Source: CAUPWF01 sp964369425 (GTDB taxonomy: Bacteria > Bacillota > Clostridia > Lachnospirales > Lachnospiraceae). Taken from it: DNA of 60,229 bases. The position numbers were made by a program, and so were the translations under genes. The stretch spans positions 1-60,229 of the forward strand of contig CAYJGW010000009.1 of assembly GCA_964369425.1 (NCBI GenBank), read 5' to 3'. Within the stretch, counting starts at the first letter, position 1; each line of letters opens with the position of its first letter. Positions 14,890-24,503 of the stretch are shown here, piece after piece. The notes under the pieces were generated by a model. That model was not told where the DNA came from. It worked only from the letters and a program-made list of their open reading frames with translations, and did no database searches.

Positions 14890-16203
14890 ATGTGGCTAAA
14901 CGAGAGCACCTTTTACCAAATCTATCCCTTAGGTTTTTGCAACATCCCTTGCAAAAGCAAAGAAAATCCTATTTTACACGTAAAGGATTGGATTGCTCAT
15001 TTAAACAATCTTGGCGTCGATTGTGTGTTATTTAATCCCCTGTTTGAATCCGATTCACATGGGTATGACACAAAAGATTTCAAGTTAGTAGACCAAAGAT
15101 TAGGCTCTAATGAAGACTTTCAAGATGTGTGTACTGCACTGAAGAAAGCAGACATCCGAGTTGTCCTAGACGGCGTGTTCAATCATGTTGGTCGTGGATT
15201 TTGGGCATTTCAAGATGTAATTCAACATAGAGAACAATCTCCTTATACCCAATGGTTCCACATTAATTTTGATGGAAATTCGGATTATGATGATGGTTTT
15301 TGGTACGAAGGTTGGGAAGGGCATTTTGAATTAGTAAAACTAAACTTACATAACCCTGAAGTTGTAGACCACTTACTAGATGCCGTCACTTTTTGGATAA
15401 ACTATTTTGACATCGATGGGCTTCGCCTAGATGTTGCATATTCCTTAGACTTTGAATTCATGAAAAGGTTGCGTATGCATTGCACATCATTAAAACCAGA
15501 TTTCGCCTTAATCGGAGAAGTTCTACATGGTGATTATAACCGCATAGTCAATGATGAAATGTTACAAAGTTGTACGAATTATGAATGCTATAAAGGACTT
15601 TACTCTAGCATGAACGATAAAAACTTATTCGAAATTTCACATTCGTTGAATCGACAATTCGGAAAGGAAGATTGGTGTATATATCGCGGAAAGCAACTGA
15701 TGTGTTTCGTTGACAATCATGACGTTTCAAGAATCTATAGTATTTTAACTGACAAAAATACGTTACCATTGGTCTACACCATACTGTTTACTATGCCTGG
15801 CATTCCATGTATCTACTATGGTAGTGAGTGGGGAGTTCCTGGTGAAAAACGTCCACAAGACGATTGGAACTTAAGACCTTATTTCGAACACCCTGTAACC
15901 AATGAGTTAACTACCCATATCACTTCATTGATTCATGCACGCAAATCCTGTACTCCTTTGAATTACGGGGATTATCAAAATATCTGCGTAATGAACCAAC
16001 AACTATTATTCAAAAGAAGTACTCAAGGAGTGGATGCCTTCATTGCAATTAATATATCGAATTCAGAGTACACCTTTCATCACAGTGATTTAAACCAGAA
16101 ATTTACAGATCTTTTATCACAAAAGGTTTTAACGCTAAATGGCACACTTACACTTTCGCCATATAGCAGCTTGATTTTAGCAACAAAAAAAGAAAATGCA
16201 TAG
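14890..16203 (+). CDS. Alpha-amylase-family glycosyl hydrolase (GH13)
   Basis: A 437-residue cytoplasmic enzyme with no signal peptide. The GH13 barrel is clear: DGVFNHVG (region I, about residue 95), GLRLDVAY with the catalytic Asp (region II, about 177), LIGEVLHG with the acid Glu (region III, about 208) and FVDNHDVSRI (region IV, about 280). Its small size and lack of an N-terminal extra domain fit enzymes trimming small maltodextrins or cyclodextrins. The exact substrate is open. It probably shares a transcript with the alarmone synthetase. Its last codons lie in the shared convergent terminator. Confidence 0.85.
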   Translation: MWLNESTFYQIYPLGFCNIPCKSKENPILHVKDWIAHLNNLGVDCVLFNPLFESDSHGYDTKDFKLVDQRLGSNEDFQDVCTALKKADIRVVLDGVFNHVGRGFWAFQDVIQHREQSPYTQWFHINFDGNSDYDDGFWYEGWEGHFELVKLNLHNPEVVDHLLDAVTFWINYFDIDGLRLDVAYSLDFEFMKRLRMHCTSLKPDFALIGEVLHGDYNRIVNDEMLQSCTNYECYKGLYSSMNDKNLFEISHSLNRQFGKEDWCIYRGKQLMCFVDNHDVSRIYSILTDKNTLPLVYTILFTMPGIPCIYYGSEWGVPGEKRPQDDWNLRPYFEHPVTNELTTHITSLIHARKSCTPLNYGDYQNICVMNQQLLFKRSTQGVDAFIAINISNSEYTFHHSDLNQKFTDLLSQKVLTLNGTLTLSPYSSLILATKKENA

Positions 16204-16230
16204 AGTACTTGCTCTATGCATTTTCTTTTT
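16187..16230. terminator. Shared convergent terminator encoding both protein ends
   Basis: A perfect stem of at least 15 bp (AGAAAATGCATAGAG, 16191-16205, with 16212-16226; loop TACTTG) extends into flanking A and T runs. Both stop codons lie in the arms, so both convergent genes end with the same residues, KENA and stop. Confidence 0.85.
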
Positions 16231-18442
16231 CTAAATATTTTTTTGCATATTCTTCTGCTGGCATTGGCTTTTCATAGAAATAGCCTTGTGCCACTTCACA
16301 GCCTATCTGATTTAAAAATTCTACCTGTTCCTCTGTTTCGACACCTTCAGCTACTGTAGTCATATTTAAGTCTCGCACCATTTTCACTACATTTTCTACC
16401 ACTCGATTTCCTCGATCTACATTCTTGCTCTTTTCAAGGAAGCTTTTATCAATTTTCACTACATCCATCTCAAAGTCTTTTAAGAAGCCAAGAGATGAGT
16501 ATCCTGAGCCAAAGTCATCCATAGAAAAATGAAATCCTCTACCACGCAAATTTTCAGAAATACTTTGTAGTTCTGCTTCATGATCTAATATTGTAGTCTC
16601 TGTCAACTCTAATTCAATATATTTTCTTGGAATTTGATAGGAATCCACAATCTCCTCTATTTGATTCACAAAATCTGTACTCAATAGATGCATCCTTGAA
16701 AAATTAACCGAAATCGGATAACACTCTAAACCTTCTCGAATCCATGTTTGTAACAACTTACAAACACTAATCAACATATATAAATCCAATTCAACAATAA
16801 AACCATTTTCTTCAAAATGGGGAATGAATTCATTAGGGTAAATAACTGTTCCATCGTCTTCTATCCAACGAACCAATGCTTCTGCACCAATATTCTTTCC
16901 GTCCGAAAGCCTAAACTTAGGTTGGAGATACACCTTGAATTCATTATTTTTCAATGCATCATCCATTTTATTAGTGATGATTGTCCTTTTCAACATTCGA
17001 TTTTTGAAGTCTTCATCATAATCTGCAATTGTAATATCTGCATTGTTTTTAGCGTAATTATGTGCAATTGTAACTTTATTAACAATACTGTTTACATCTA
17101 CTTCATTTTCTTCTATGTAATACCGCCCATATCGAAAGTCTATCCTATGACTTCCTATAACTGATACTTTCTCTCTAAAAATCCCCTCGTATTTGAAACG
17201 TGTATTCTCTAAGCTCGAAAAGAATTCACAAGGACCTAGTAGTAAGAATTCATCTGTCCCAACTCTACCTTGAGTAAATTTAGCAATCCCCGCCTCTTCA
17301 CCTACATCTGCAATTGCCTTAATAATCTGGTTCCCTTGCTCATATCCAAATATTTCATTGATTACTTTAAAATTAATAATATCTAATTTCACTATTGCAA
17401 ATCGTTCCTTTGGATAATCCATCAACATTTTCAGCATATCCATCTTAAATTTTTTAAGATTTGGAATACCTGTAAGTTCATCGTAATACAGTGCTCTTTC
17501 AACATTTTTTCGGTTTTTTTCTCGAAGATACAAAATCCCACCTAGAAATAGTATGCAAACCAATACTGTGATACCACTAAAAATCGTAGTGCTAGTCACA
17601 ATATCTGAAACACTGGCATCAATGATATCATAGGGAATAACCAATATCAACACCCAGCCATTCATCTGTAATGGTCTATATTCTGCGATACGTTCATGTT
17701 CATTAATTTCATACTCCAAATCGCCTTCTTCACCTGATAAAAGGCTTTTTGTGGCTGTTTCTGTAGTATGATTATCTTGGAATTTAGCTGTTTCTAATAC
17801 GGTAATCACATTTTCTTGTGCAATGGCATACTCATTAGCCACTTGTCCTATTATATCACCTTGATTATTAACCGTAAGAATATACTCATCTCCATCAAAC
17901 ATGGACGTTAACAGCTCACTGAGATACTCTTCCCTTCGCTCTGCTAGTAAAATTCCATCCACTTCTCCATCTACAATAACTGGAGTCGCTATAATGACAG
18001 CATTTACAGATGAGTTCACTAGTGAAGGTACTGGTTCTGTAATAATACTTTCCCCAGCCATTACTTGTGAAAATTGCGAAAAACCAGAGATATCAATCCG
18101 CTCGCCTTCTGAAGTGATACCCACACCTTGCTCATCTACAAGTATAAGATTCTCATATCCACCTGACTCTTTCACACTAGTCATATATTTCGTCGCTATA
18201 CTGATATCATCTGGGTAAGCAACCACACTACTTGCAATTCCTTTTAAAAATTGCACCTCATCAGTCAACTCTTGGTCATAAGACTCTTGTTGTTGATTTG
18301 CCAAATCATTGAAAATATCTTCTGTTATCTTTGCAATTTGTCGATTCACCGTATTGTTATACCAAAAAATTGCTCCTATAATCGTTATAAGTAATAGTAA
18401 AAAGACAGCACCTATGCTAATACCATTTCTTTTGCGAGACAT
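16214..18442 (-). CDS. Cache-GGDEF-EAL cyclic-di-GMP phosphodiesterase
   Basis: A 742-residue membrane protein: a membrane segment (about 10-30), an extracytoplasmic Cache-like sensor (about 35-270), a second membrane segment (about 275-300), a GGDEF domain (about 315-470) and an EAL domain (about 490-735). The GGDEF signature is degenerate (RVGTDEF), so cyclase activity is unlikely. The EAL part keeps EALVRW, the VNFS Asn, ELTET, MDDFGSGYSSL, VKIDKSF and AEGVET, so it should hydrolyse c-di-GMP. The ATG at 18442 behind GGAGGAAGC is preferred to a start 30 bases upstream. Expected role: control of motility or biofilm. Confidence 0.88.
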   Translation of the reverse strand: MSRKRNGISIGAVFLLLLITIIGAIFWYNNTVNRQIAKITEDIFNDLANQQQESYDQELTDEVQFLKGIASSVVAYPDDISIATKYMTSVKESGGYENLILVDEQGVGITSEGERIDISGFSQFSQVMAGESIITEPVPSLVNSSVNAVIIATPVIVDGEVDGILLAERREEYLSELLTSMFDGDEYILTVNNQGDIIGQVANEYAIAQENVITVLETAKFQDNHTTETATKSLLSGEEGDLEYEINEHERIAEYRPLQMNGWVLILVIPYDIIDASVSDIVTSTTIFSGITVLVCILFLGGILYLREKNRKNVERALYYDELTGIPNLKKFKMDMLKMLMDYPKERFAIVKLDIINFKVINEIFGYEQGNQIIKAIADVGEEAGIAKFTQGRVGTDEFLLLGPCEFFSSLENTRFKYEGIFREKVSVIGSHRIDFRYGRYYIEENEVDVNSIVNKVTIAHNYAKNNADITIADYDEDFKNRMLKRTIITNKMDDALKNNEFKVYLQPKFRLSDGKNIGAEALVRWIEDDGTVIYPNEFIPHFEENGFIVELDLYMLISVCKLLQTWIREGLECYPISVNFSRMHLLSTDFVNQIEEIVDSYQIPRKYIELELTETTILDHEAELQSISENLRGRGFHFSMDDFGSGYSSLGFLKDFEMDVVKIDKSFLEKSKNVDRGNRVVENVVKMVRDLNMTTVAEGVETEEQVEFLNQIGCEVAQGYFYEKPMPAEEYAKKYLEKENA

Positions 18443-18495
18443 TGCTTCCTCCGTTCCATGTAAGTATCGCACCTACTGTTATGACGGTGTCTAGC

Positions 18496-19716
18496 TTACA
18501 TTACAACTTTTCTAAAGTTTTTCTTCCCTCTCTTTAGTACAATTCCATCACCTTCAAATTGCTTCTTTTCTAGACGAAATGCGATATTTACTATCTTTTC
18601 TCCATCTACAGAAACTCCACCTTGTTGTACCGCTCTTCTAGCTTCGGATTTTGATGGCACCAATCCACTTACCATCAATAGTGAAAGAATATCAATACTT
18701 CCCTCTTCTAACTGTGACTCTTCCAATTCTGTTGTAGGCATATTTTGTGCTGCACCAGAACTAAATAGCGCTTTTGCGCTTTCTTCTGCTTTCTTAGCCT
18801 CTTCTTCTCCATGAATCATCTGAGTCAATTCAAATGCTAAAATCTCTTTTGCTCTATTTAATTCGCTACCTTCCCAGCTATCCATTACATCGATTTCTTC
18901 TAGTGGAAGGAATGTCAACATACGGATACATTTTAATACATCTGCATCTGCGACATTTCTCCAATATTGATAGAACTCAAATGGTGAAGTTTTATTTGGG
19001 TCTAACCATACTGCTCCTGATTGTGTCTTACCCATTTTCTTTCCTTCTGAATTCAGAAGTAAGGTAATAGTCATAGCACTTGCATCTTCTCCAAGCTTTC
19101 TACGAATCAACTCTGTTCCACCTAACATATTACTCCACTGATCATCTCCTCCAAACTGAAGATTACAACCGTATTTCTGATACAATACATAAAAGTCATA
19201 ACTTTGCATAATCATATAGTTGAATTCTAAGAAACTGAGTCCCTTCTCCATACGTTGCTTATAGCATTCGGCCGAAAGCATACGATTTACACTAAAATGT
19301 GAACCAACTTCTCTTAACAAATCAATGTAATTCAACTCCATTAACCACTCTGCATTATTTACCATCAGAGCTTTTCCTTCTGAGAAGTCAATAAACTTGC
19401 TCATCTGCTCTTTGAAACAATCACAGTTGTGTTGAATAAGCTCTGGTGTCATCATCTGACGCATATCGCTTCTTCCCGAAGGATCTCCTATCATTCCAGT
19501 TCCACCGCCGATAAGAGCGATTGGTTTATTTCCAACTAATTGCAAACGCTTCATCAGGCATAGTGCCATAAAATGTCCTACGTGTAAACTATCTGCTGTT
19601 GGGTCAAACCCTATATAAAAAGTCGCCTTTCCTTCATTGATTAGATTAGAAATCAACTCTTCATCTGTTACTTGTGCAATTAAACCTCTTGCCTTTAATT
19701 CATCATACAATTTCAT
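18496..19716 (-). CDS. tyrS: Tyrosyl-tRNA synthetase
   Basis: A 406-residue class I synthetase charging tRNA-Tyr. The HIGH motif appears as HVGH (about residue 47), the KMSKS loop as KMGKT (about 231), and an S4-like RNA-binding domain ends the protein (about 345-406). The length is standard for TyrS. It lies 99 bases after the M18 aminopeptidase stop. Only about 100 bases precede it, and they hold no T-box leader, unlike many Firmicutes tyrS genes. Confidence 0.95.
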   Translation of the reverse strand: MKLYDELKARGLIAQVTDEELISNLINEGKATFYIGFDPTADSLHVGHFMALCLMKRLQLVGNKPIALIGGGTGMIGDPSGRSDMRQMMTPELIQHNCDCFKEQMSKFIDFSEGKALMVNNAEWLMELNYIDLLREVGSHFSVNRMLSAECYKQRMEKGLSFLEFNYMIMQSYDFYVLYQKYGCNLQFGGDDQWSNMLGGTELIRRKLGEDASAMTITLLLNSEGKKMGKTQSGAVWLDPNKTSPFEFYQYWRNVADADVLKCIRMLTFLPLEEIDVMDSWEGSELNRAKEILAFELTQMIHGEEEAKKAEESAKALFSSGAAQNMPTTELEESQLEEGSIDILSLLMVSGLVPSKSEARRAVQQGGVSVDGEKIVNIAFRLEKKQFEGDGIVLKRGKKNFRKVVM

Positions 19717-19814
19717 CTTTTACTTTATTCCTCTCTATTTCTATGCAAGCTAGTTGCAAGTCATTCCTATTTTCATACTACTTCATCGAATATTCTTTGT
19801 CAAGAATATGACTG

Positions 19815-21080
19815 TTATAAAGCATAAAAACATTTCATCAATTTTGTCAAGTATTCTACATCATCACTACCTGCTGTTTCATACGGTGAATGCATCCCTA
19901 ATTGCGCCACACCAATGTCCGCTGCCCTTATTGGAAGATGTGTCGTTGCGATATTACCCAAGGTACTTCCACCTGGAATATCCGAGTGATTAAAAAATGC
20001 CTGATATGGTATCTCATTTTTCTTACACAACAGTTTAACAAACGCCCCCGTTCTCGCATCTGTTGTATATTTTTGATTACCCGAATACTTAATCAATACT
20101 CCCCCGTTTAAATATGGTCGATTCGTTTTATCGTGCTTTTCAGGATAATTTGGATGTATTGCGTGCCCATTATCTGCCGATAGCATAAAGCTCTCTTCCA
20201 GCATACTCTGATACTCCGTCTCTGTCTGATTTTGCCCTATTGCTTTTAATATGTCACTTAAATACGATGAAGCCGCACCTTGCTTTGTCATGCTTCCAGT
20301 CTCTTCATTATCTAGAATTGCCAACACATTGATATATTCTTTTGGAGTCTCCTCTAGAAACGCTTTTGTAGACGTAAATACATTTTGTAAGTCATCTAAC
20401 TTTGGAGCTGAGATAAATTCTTCATTCGCCCCCCACTGGCTACCTGCCATGCGGTTATACAAAAATAGGTCATAATCTAAAATTTCATCTTCTGCTATCC
20501 CTATTTCTCTTGCAACTGTGGCGAGAAATCCTTCTTTATTACTTGCACCTGCCCAAAGTGGAATCATATCTTTTGCTACATGTAGTTCTTTCCCTTTATT
20601 CACTTCTCGATTAAGATGTATTGCAGGATTTAAAATACTGACACAGTCCTTACCAAAATCAAAGTTTTCCTCTTTTATTTCACCATCTTTTTCATACACT
20701 ACTCGTCCAGCAATGGATAACGGTCTATCAAACCAAGGTGCCATAATTGTCCCTCCATACATCTCTACATTGAGAGAAGTGTACTTCCCTTCAAAATCAA
20801 TATCTGGATTCCATTTCAACTTAAAAGTAGGCGCATCGCTATGGCTTGCGATGACATGAAATCCTTTTGGAGTTTTCTCCGGCATCTGGATTGCAACCAA
20901 TGTAGATTGATTCATTGTTACATAATATTTTCCACATCCATCCACTGGGATATCAGTTATCTTACTCACTTTTTGAAATTCGTTTTTTATTAATCTTTGT
21001 TCCACATTCTCAATCACATGGAATGCACTTGGACTTTTCTCTATAAAACCAAATAAATCTCTTATCTTTCTATTTTCCAC
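19815..21080 (-). CDS. M18-family aminopeptidase
   Basis: A 421-residue cytosolic zinc metallopeptidase. It has ASHSDAPTFKLK (first metal His and Asp, about residue 77), ILDNEETGSMT (catalytic Glu pair, about 250) and the late GHAIHPNYPEKHD and NHSDIPGGSTLG segments typical of M18. The family removes N-terminal, often acidic or neutral, residues from peptides. The start is a GTG with GGAGAA upstream. It lies 13 bases after truA and is likely part of the ecf-truA transcript. The physiological substrate is not predictable. Confidence 0.88.
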   Translation of the reverse strand: MENRKIRDLFGFIEKSPSAFHVIENVEQRLIKNEFQKVSKITDIPVDGCGKYYVTMNQSTLVAIQMPEKTPKGFHVIASHSDAPTFKLKWNPDIDFEGKYTSLNVEMYGGTIMAPWFDRPLSIAGRVVYEKDGEIKEENFDFGKDCVSILNPAIHLNREVNKGKELHVAKDMIPLWAGASNKEGFLATVAREIGIAEDEILDYDLFLYNRMAGSQWGANEEFISAPKLDDLQNVFTSTKAFLEETPKEYINVLAILDNEETGSMTKQGAASSYLSDILKAIGQNQTETEYQSMLEESFMLSADNGHAIHPNYPEKHDKTNRPYLNGGVLIKYSGNQKYTTDARTGAFVKLLCKKNEIPYQAFFNHSDIPGGSTLGNIATTHLPIRAADIGVAQLGMHSPYETAGSDDVEYLTKLMKCFYAL

Positions 21081-21093
21081 TTTCTATTCTCCT

Positions 21094-21831
21094 CTATTCA
21101 TACTCTATTCTACACAGGAACAGCCCTTGAGGCGGTGCTGTCGGACCTGCTAATTTCCTATCTTGGCTATCTATAATTGCTTTTACATCAGTCGCCTGTT
21201 TAAACCCTCTTCCTACTTCGACCAGTGTTCCTACAATAATTCGTACCATATTATACAGAAATCCATTTCCTCTTACTCGAATTGTGATATCTTGATTCCG
21301 TATATATATTTCAATTTTTTCAACAGTTCTCACCGTATCTATCACATCAGAGTTACTACTGCAAAAACTTGCAAAATCATGGGTTCCTTCCATATACTTA
21401 GAAGCTTCTATCATGGATTTCACATCCAATGGATAAGAAACGAAGTAATGAGTTTTTCTCTTTGTCGGAATCGCTATTTCACTGTTGCAAATCTGATACT
21501 CATAGGTTTTCATCGTTTTTGCATATCGTGGATGAAAATCTGCCTCTACTTCTCTTGACTCTACAATTGCAATATCCTCTGGAAGTTCTCGATTGATTAC
21601 ATATTTCATTCGCTCTGGTGGAATCGTAGAATCCGTATCAAAAACAGCTACATTTCCAAATGCGTGAACCCCACTGTCCGTACGACTTGCCCCAACCACT
21701 GTAATGCATTCATTAAATACTTTAGAAAGGGTATGATTTAATACCTCTTCAATTGTAATTCCATTTGGCTGTACCTGCCAGCCACAGTAATCTGTACCCT
21801 CATAAGCTACCGTTAACTTTATTCGCTTCAT
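21094..21831 (-). CDS. truA: tRNA pseudouridine(38-40) synthase, first copy
   Basis: A 245-residue TruA-family protein that makes pseudouridine in the anticodon arm. The catalytic Asp lies in VGASRTDSGVHAFGN (about residue 52), and FLYNMVRIIVGTLVEVGRG is the family C-terminal signature. It sits right behind ecfT, a standard clostridial arrangement (ecfA1-ecfA2-ecfT-truA), so this is likely the ancestral copy. A second truA lies at 50768-51505. In many relatives rplM and rpsI follow; here they do not. Confidence 0.92.
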   Translation of the reverse strand: MKRIKLTVAYEGTDYCGWQVQPNGITIEEVLNHTLSKVFNECITVVGASRTDSGVHAFGNVAVFDTDSTIPPERMKYVINRELPEDIAIVESREVEADFHPRYAKTMKTYEYQICNSEIAIPTKRKTHYFVSYPLDVKSMIEASKYMEGTHDFASFCSSNSDVIDTVRTVEKIEIYIRNQDITIRVRGNGFLYNMVRIIVGTLVEVGRGFKQATDVKAIIDSQDRKLAGPTAPPQGLFLCRIEYE

Positions 21832-21844
21832 CCTTTTTGTGCTC

Positions 21845-22675
21845 CTATACCCAAGCTTTAATTAAGCTTGTCACATCTAATACTTTCGCACTAATCACAA
21901 TCGCCATATAGAGCAATACCATACCATACGTAGCGTAATCTCTTTTTTTATACGATAAAGGCTTCATTTTTGTGCGACCAGCTCCTCCCCGATAACACCT
22001 TGCCTCCATTGCAAGTGCCAAATCATTAGCCCTTCGAAATGCCGAGATAAAAAGTGGCACTAAAATCGGAATCATATTCTTTGCTCTTCTTAAAATGTTA
22101 CCACTTTCAAAGTCTGCTCCTCTTGCTAGTTGTGCCTTCATAATCTTATCAGTCTCTTCTAATAGAATCGGTATAAATCGAAGTGCTATAGCCATCATCA
22201 TCGCAATTTCATGCACTGGCATCTTTACCACTTTTAATGGATTTAATAAACTTTCAATTCCATCTGTCAAAAGATTTGGCGTTGTCGTCAACGTAACAAT
22301 ATTGGATCCCATAATCAACAGAATCAATCTGCTCGCCATCATCGCTGCTGATTGAATCCCTTCATCTGTTATGGTAACAATCCAAAACTCAAAAAGCACC
22401 TCTCCTGTTCGCGTAAAGAACAAGTTAAACGAAACTGTAAATAATAAAATAATAAGCAATGGTCTAAGGCCTTTGACAATAAACCCTAGAGGCACCTTTG
22501 ATAGTTTTATTACACTCAGTAATAAAACAAGTATCACTCCATAACCAATAATCGATTCTACCAAAAATAAAGAAATCATATAGAGTAATGTTACAACTAT
22601 CTTTGTTCTTGGGTCTAATCTATGGACAATGCTGTCTTCTTGATAATATTGTCCAATCGTTATATCTCTAATCAT
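21845..22675 (-). CDS. ecfT: Energy-coupling factor transporter transmembrane subunit EcfT
   Basis: A 276-residue membrane protein with about five hydrophobic segments. It carries the coupling motifs AQLARGADFE (about residue 180) and EARCYRGG (about 220) that contact the two ATPases. EcfT links EcfA1/A2 to exchangeable substrate-binding S components for vitamins and metals. Its start overlaps the ecfA2 end by 8 bases. No S component gene is adjacent, as expected for a shared group II ECF module. Confidence 0.92.
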   Translation of the reverse strand: MIRDITIGQYYQEDSIVHRLDPRTKIVVTLLYMISLFLVESIIGYGVILVLLLSVIKLSKVPLGFIVKGLRPLLIILLFTVSFNLFFTRTGEVLFEFWIVTITDEGIQSAAMMASRLILLIMGSNIVTLTTTPNLLTDGIESLLNPLKVVKMPVHEIAMMMAIALRFIPILLEETDKIMKAQLARGADFESGNILRRAKNMIPILVPLFISAFRRANDLALAMEARCYRGGAGRTKMKPLSYKKRDYATYGMVLLYMAIVISAKVLDVTSLIKAWV

Positions 22676-23525
22676 CGCTCTTCTCCAAACACTTCCATAT
22701 TTCTGCTACCGCCTCTTCCACTGTTCCAACTGACGCATCTACCTTTAGACCTTTTTCACGCAATTGATGCATCACGTATGTAACTTGGGGAGCTGCAAGA
22801 CCTACTTCTTCTAATTCCTTATAATGAGAAAACACCTCTTTTGGTTGCCCTTGATACATCACTTCTCCATTGTTCATAACCAACAACCGATCGACGTACT
22901 TTGCGATATCCTCCATACTGTGAGACACTAAGATAATTGTCATATTTCCATTTCTATGGAGAGTAGCAATTTGATCCAATATCTCATCTCGTCCTTTGGG
23001 ATCCAACCCTGCTGTTGGCTCATCTAAAATCAACACTTTCGGTTCCATTGCTAAAACGCCTGCAATTGCTACTCTTCTCTTTTGTCCCCCAGAAAGGTCA
23101 AAAGGGGATTGATCATATTGATCCTTTGGAAACCCTACTAATTCCAATGCGGCTTTAGCCTTTACTTCTGCCTCTTCTTTAGAAAGCCCTAAATTTTTAG
23201 GGCCAAAACATACATCACTTAGCACATCTACTTCAAACAACTGGTGTTCTGGATATTGAAATACAAGCCCAATGTTACGTCTTAATTCCTTCATACTATA
23301 TCTTTCTTCATATATAGATTGTCCATTATAATACACCGTCCCACTTGTTGCTTTCATTAGTCCGTTTAAATGTTGAATCAGAGTGGATTTTCCTGAACCG
23401 GTATGACCGATAACACCTAAAAACTCTCCTTGTGGAATCTCTAGAGACACATCCCTTAAGGCATGCTTTTCATACGACGTGCCTTGACTGTAGATATAAT
23501 TCACATTTTCTAATTTAATTGACAT
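22668..23525 (-). CDS. ecfA2: Energy-coupling factor transporter ATPase EcfA2
   Basis: A 285-residue ABC ATPase. It has Walker A GHTGSGKST (about residue 38), a Q-loop in LVFQYPEHQLF, the signature LSGGQKRRVAIAG, Walker B LILDEPTAGLDP and the switch His in VSHSM. The PEHQLFEVDVLSDVCFGP segment is typical of the EcfA2 subtype. It forms the asymmetric ATPase pair with EcfA1 and powers vitamin uptake via EcfT. It overlaps both neighbours and so is tightly coupled in the operon. Confidence 0.93.
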   Translation of the reverse strand: MSIKLENVNYIYSQGTSYEKHALRDVSLEIPQGEFLGVIGHTGSGKSTLIQHLNGLMKATSGTVYYNGQSIYEERYSMKELRRNIGLVFQYPEHQLFEVDVLSDVCFGPKNLGLSKEEAEVKAKAALELVGFPKDQYDQSPFDLSGGQKRRVAIAGVLAMEPKVLILDEPTAGLDPKGRDEILDQIATLHRNGNMTIILVSHSMEDIAKYVDRLLVMNNGEVMYQGQPKEVFSHYKELEEVGLAAPQVTYVMHQLREKGLKVDASVGTVEEAVAEIWKCLEKSDD

Positions 23526-24361
23526 AATTCTTCTACTAACTCCTCTACTTTTAGCACTCCATCAGGTAGTGGTACACCTTTCTTCTTCAACTGGTGCGCT
23601 AACAATGTTACCTGTGGCACATCTAACCTATATTCTTCGAGTTGCTCTACCTGACTAAACACTTCTTTTGGAGTTCCCTGTAATACAATTCTTCCCTTAT
23701 GCATCACAATTACTTTATCCGCATCTACTACTTCTTCCATATAGTGAGTAATTAGAATTACAGTTATCCCCTCTTCTTCCTTTAACCGCTTAATCGCTTG
23801 AATTACTTCTTTTCTACCAATTGGATCTAGCATTGCAGTTGGTTCATCTAAGACAATACATTTTGGTCGCATAGCAATTACACCTGCAATTGCTACTCTC
23901 TGTTTTTGCCCACCTGATAATTTATTTGGAGAATGCTTTCTATAAGAAAGCATCCCTACGGATTTCAAGCTCTCTTCTACCCTAGTCCAAATTTTTTCTG
24001 TAGGTACGCCTAAATTCTCTGGTCCAAACCCTACATCTTCTTCTACAACCGTTCCAATAATCTGGTTATCTGGATTTTGAAACACCATTCCTGCACTTTG
24101 TCTGATTTTCCATAAGGACTCCATATCTTTGGTATCATGACCATCAATCCACATAGTTCCTTCATCTGGAAGCAAAATCGCATTCATATGTTTAGCCAGC
24201 GTGGATTTCCCTGATCCGTTATGACCTAAGATTGCCACAAACTCTCCTTGTTTTACATCTAAATTCACAGTATCAATCGCAAGGTGTTTTCCTACTTCAT
24301 TGCCTTCTTCATCTCTTTTTGTATAATGAAAGATTAAATCTTTCGTCTGAACAATTCCCAT
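23510..24361 (-). CDS. ecfA1: Energy-coupling factor transporter ATPase EcfA1
   Basis: A 283-residue ABC ATPase. It has Walker A GHNGSGKST, the EcfA1-type segment NPDNQIIGTVVEEDVGFGPEN, the signature LSGGQKQRVAIAG, Walker B IVLDEPTAMLDP and ITHYMEE. It is the first gene of ecfA1-ecfA2-ecfT-truA. The ATG at 24361 behind AGAGGAATC is preferred over one 36 bases upstream. It partners EcfA2 in the ECF module. Confidence 0.93.
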   Translation of the reverse strand: MGIVQTKDLIFHYTKRDEEGNEVGKHLAIDTVNLDVKQGEFVAILGHNGSGKSTLAKHMNAILLPDEGTMWIDGHDTKDMESLWKIRQSAGMVFQNPDNQIIGTVVEEDVGFGPENLGVPTEKIWTRVEESLKSVGMLSYRKHSPNKLSGGQKQRVAIAGVIAMRPKCIVLDEPTAMLDPIGRKEVIQAIKRLKEEEGITVILITHYMEEVVDADKVIVMHKGRIVLQGTPKEVFSQVEQLEEYRLDVPQVTLLAHQLKKKGVPLPDGVLKVEELVEELCQLN

Positions 24362-24503
24362 TATTGATTCCTCTTTTTCAATTTGACTATCCTTCATTTT
24401 ACTCTATCTGAGAAATCTTTGCAAGAATTAGCTTTACGAACCTCCTCTTATTATGTACAATGGTATTGTTATAATAATTATAAAAAAGGAAGGAAATATT
24501 AAT

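Noticed and set aside
19717..19814. T-box leader for tyrS
   Set aside because: Only about 100 bases lie before the gene, with no specifier hairpin or T-box antiterminator sequence; valS was checked too and likewise shows none.
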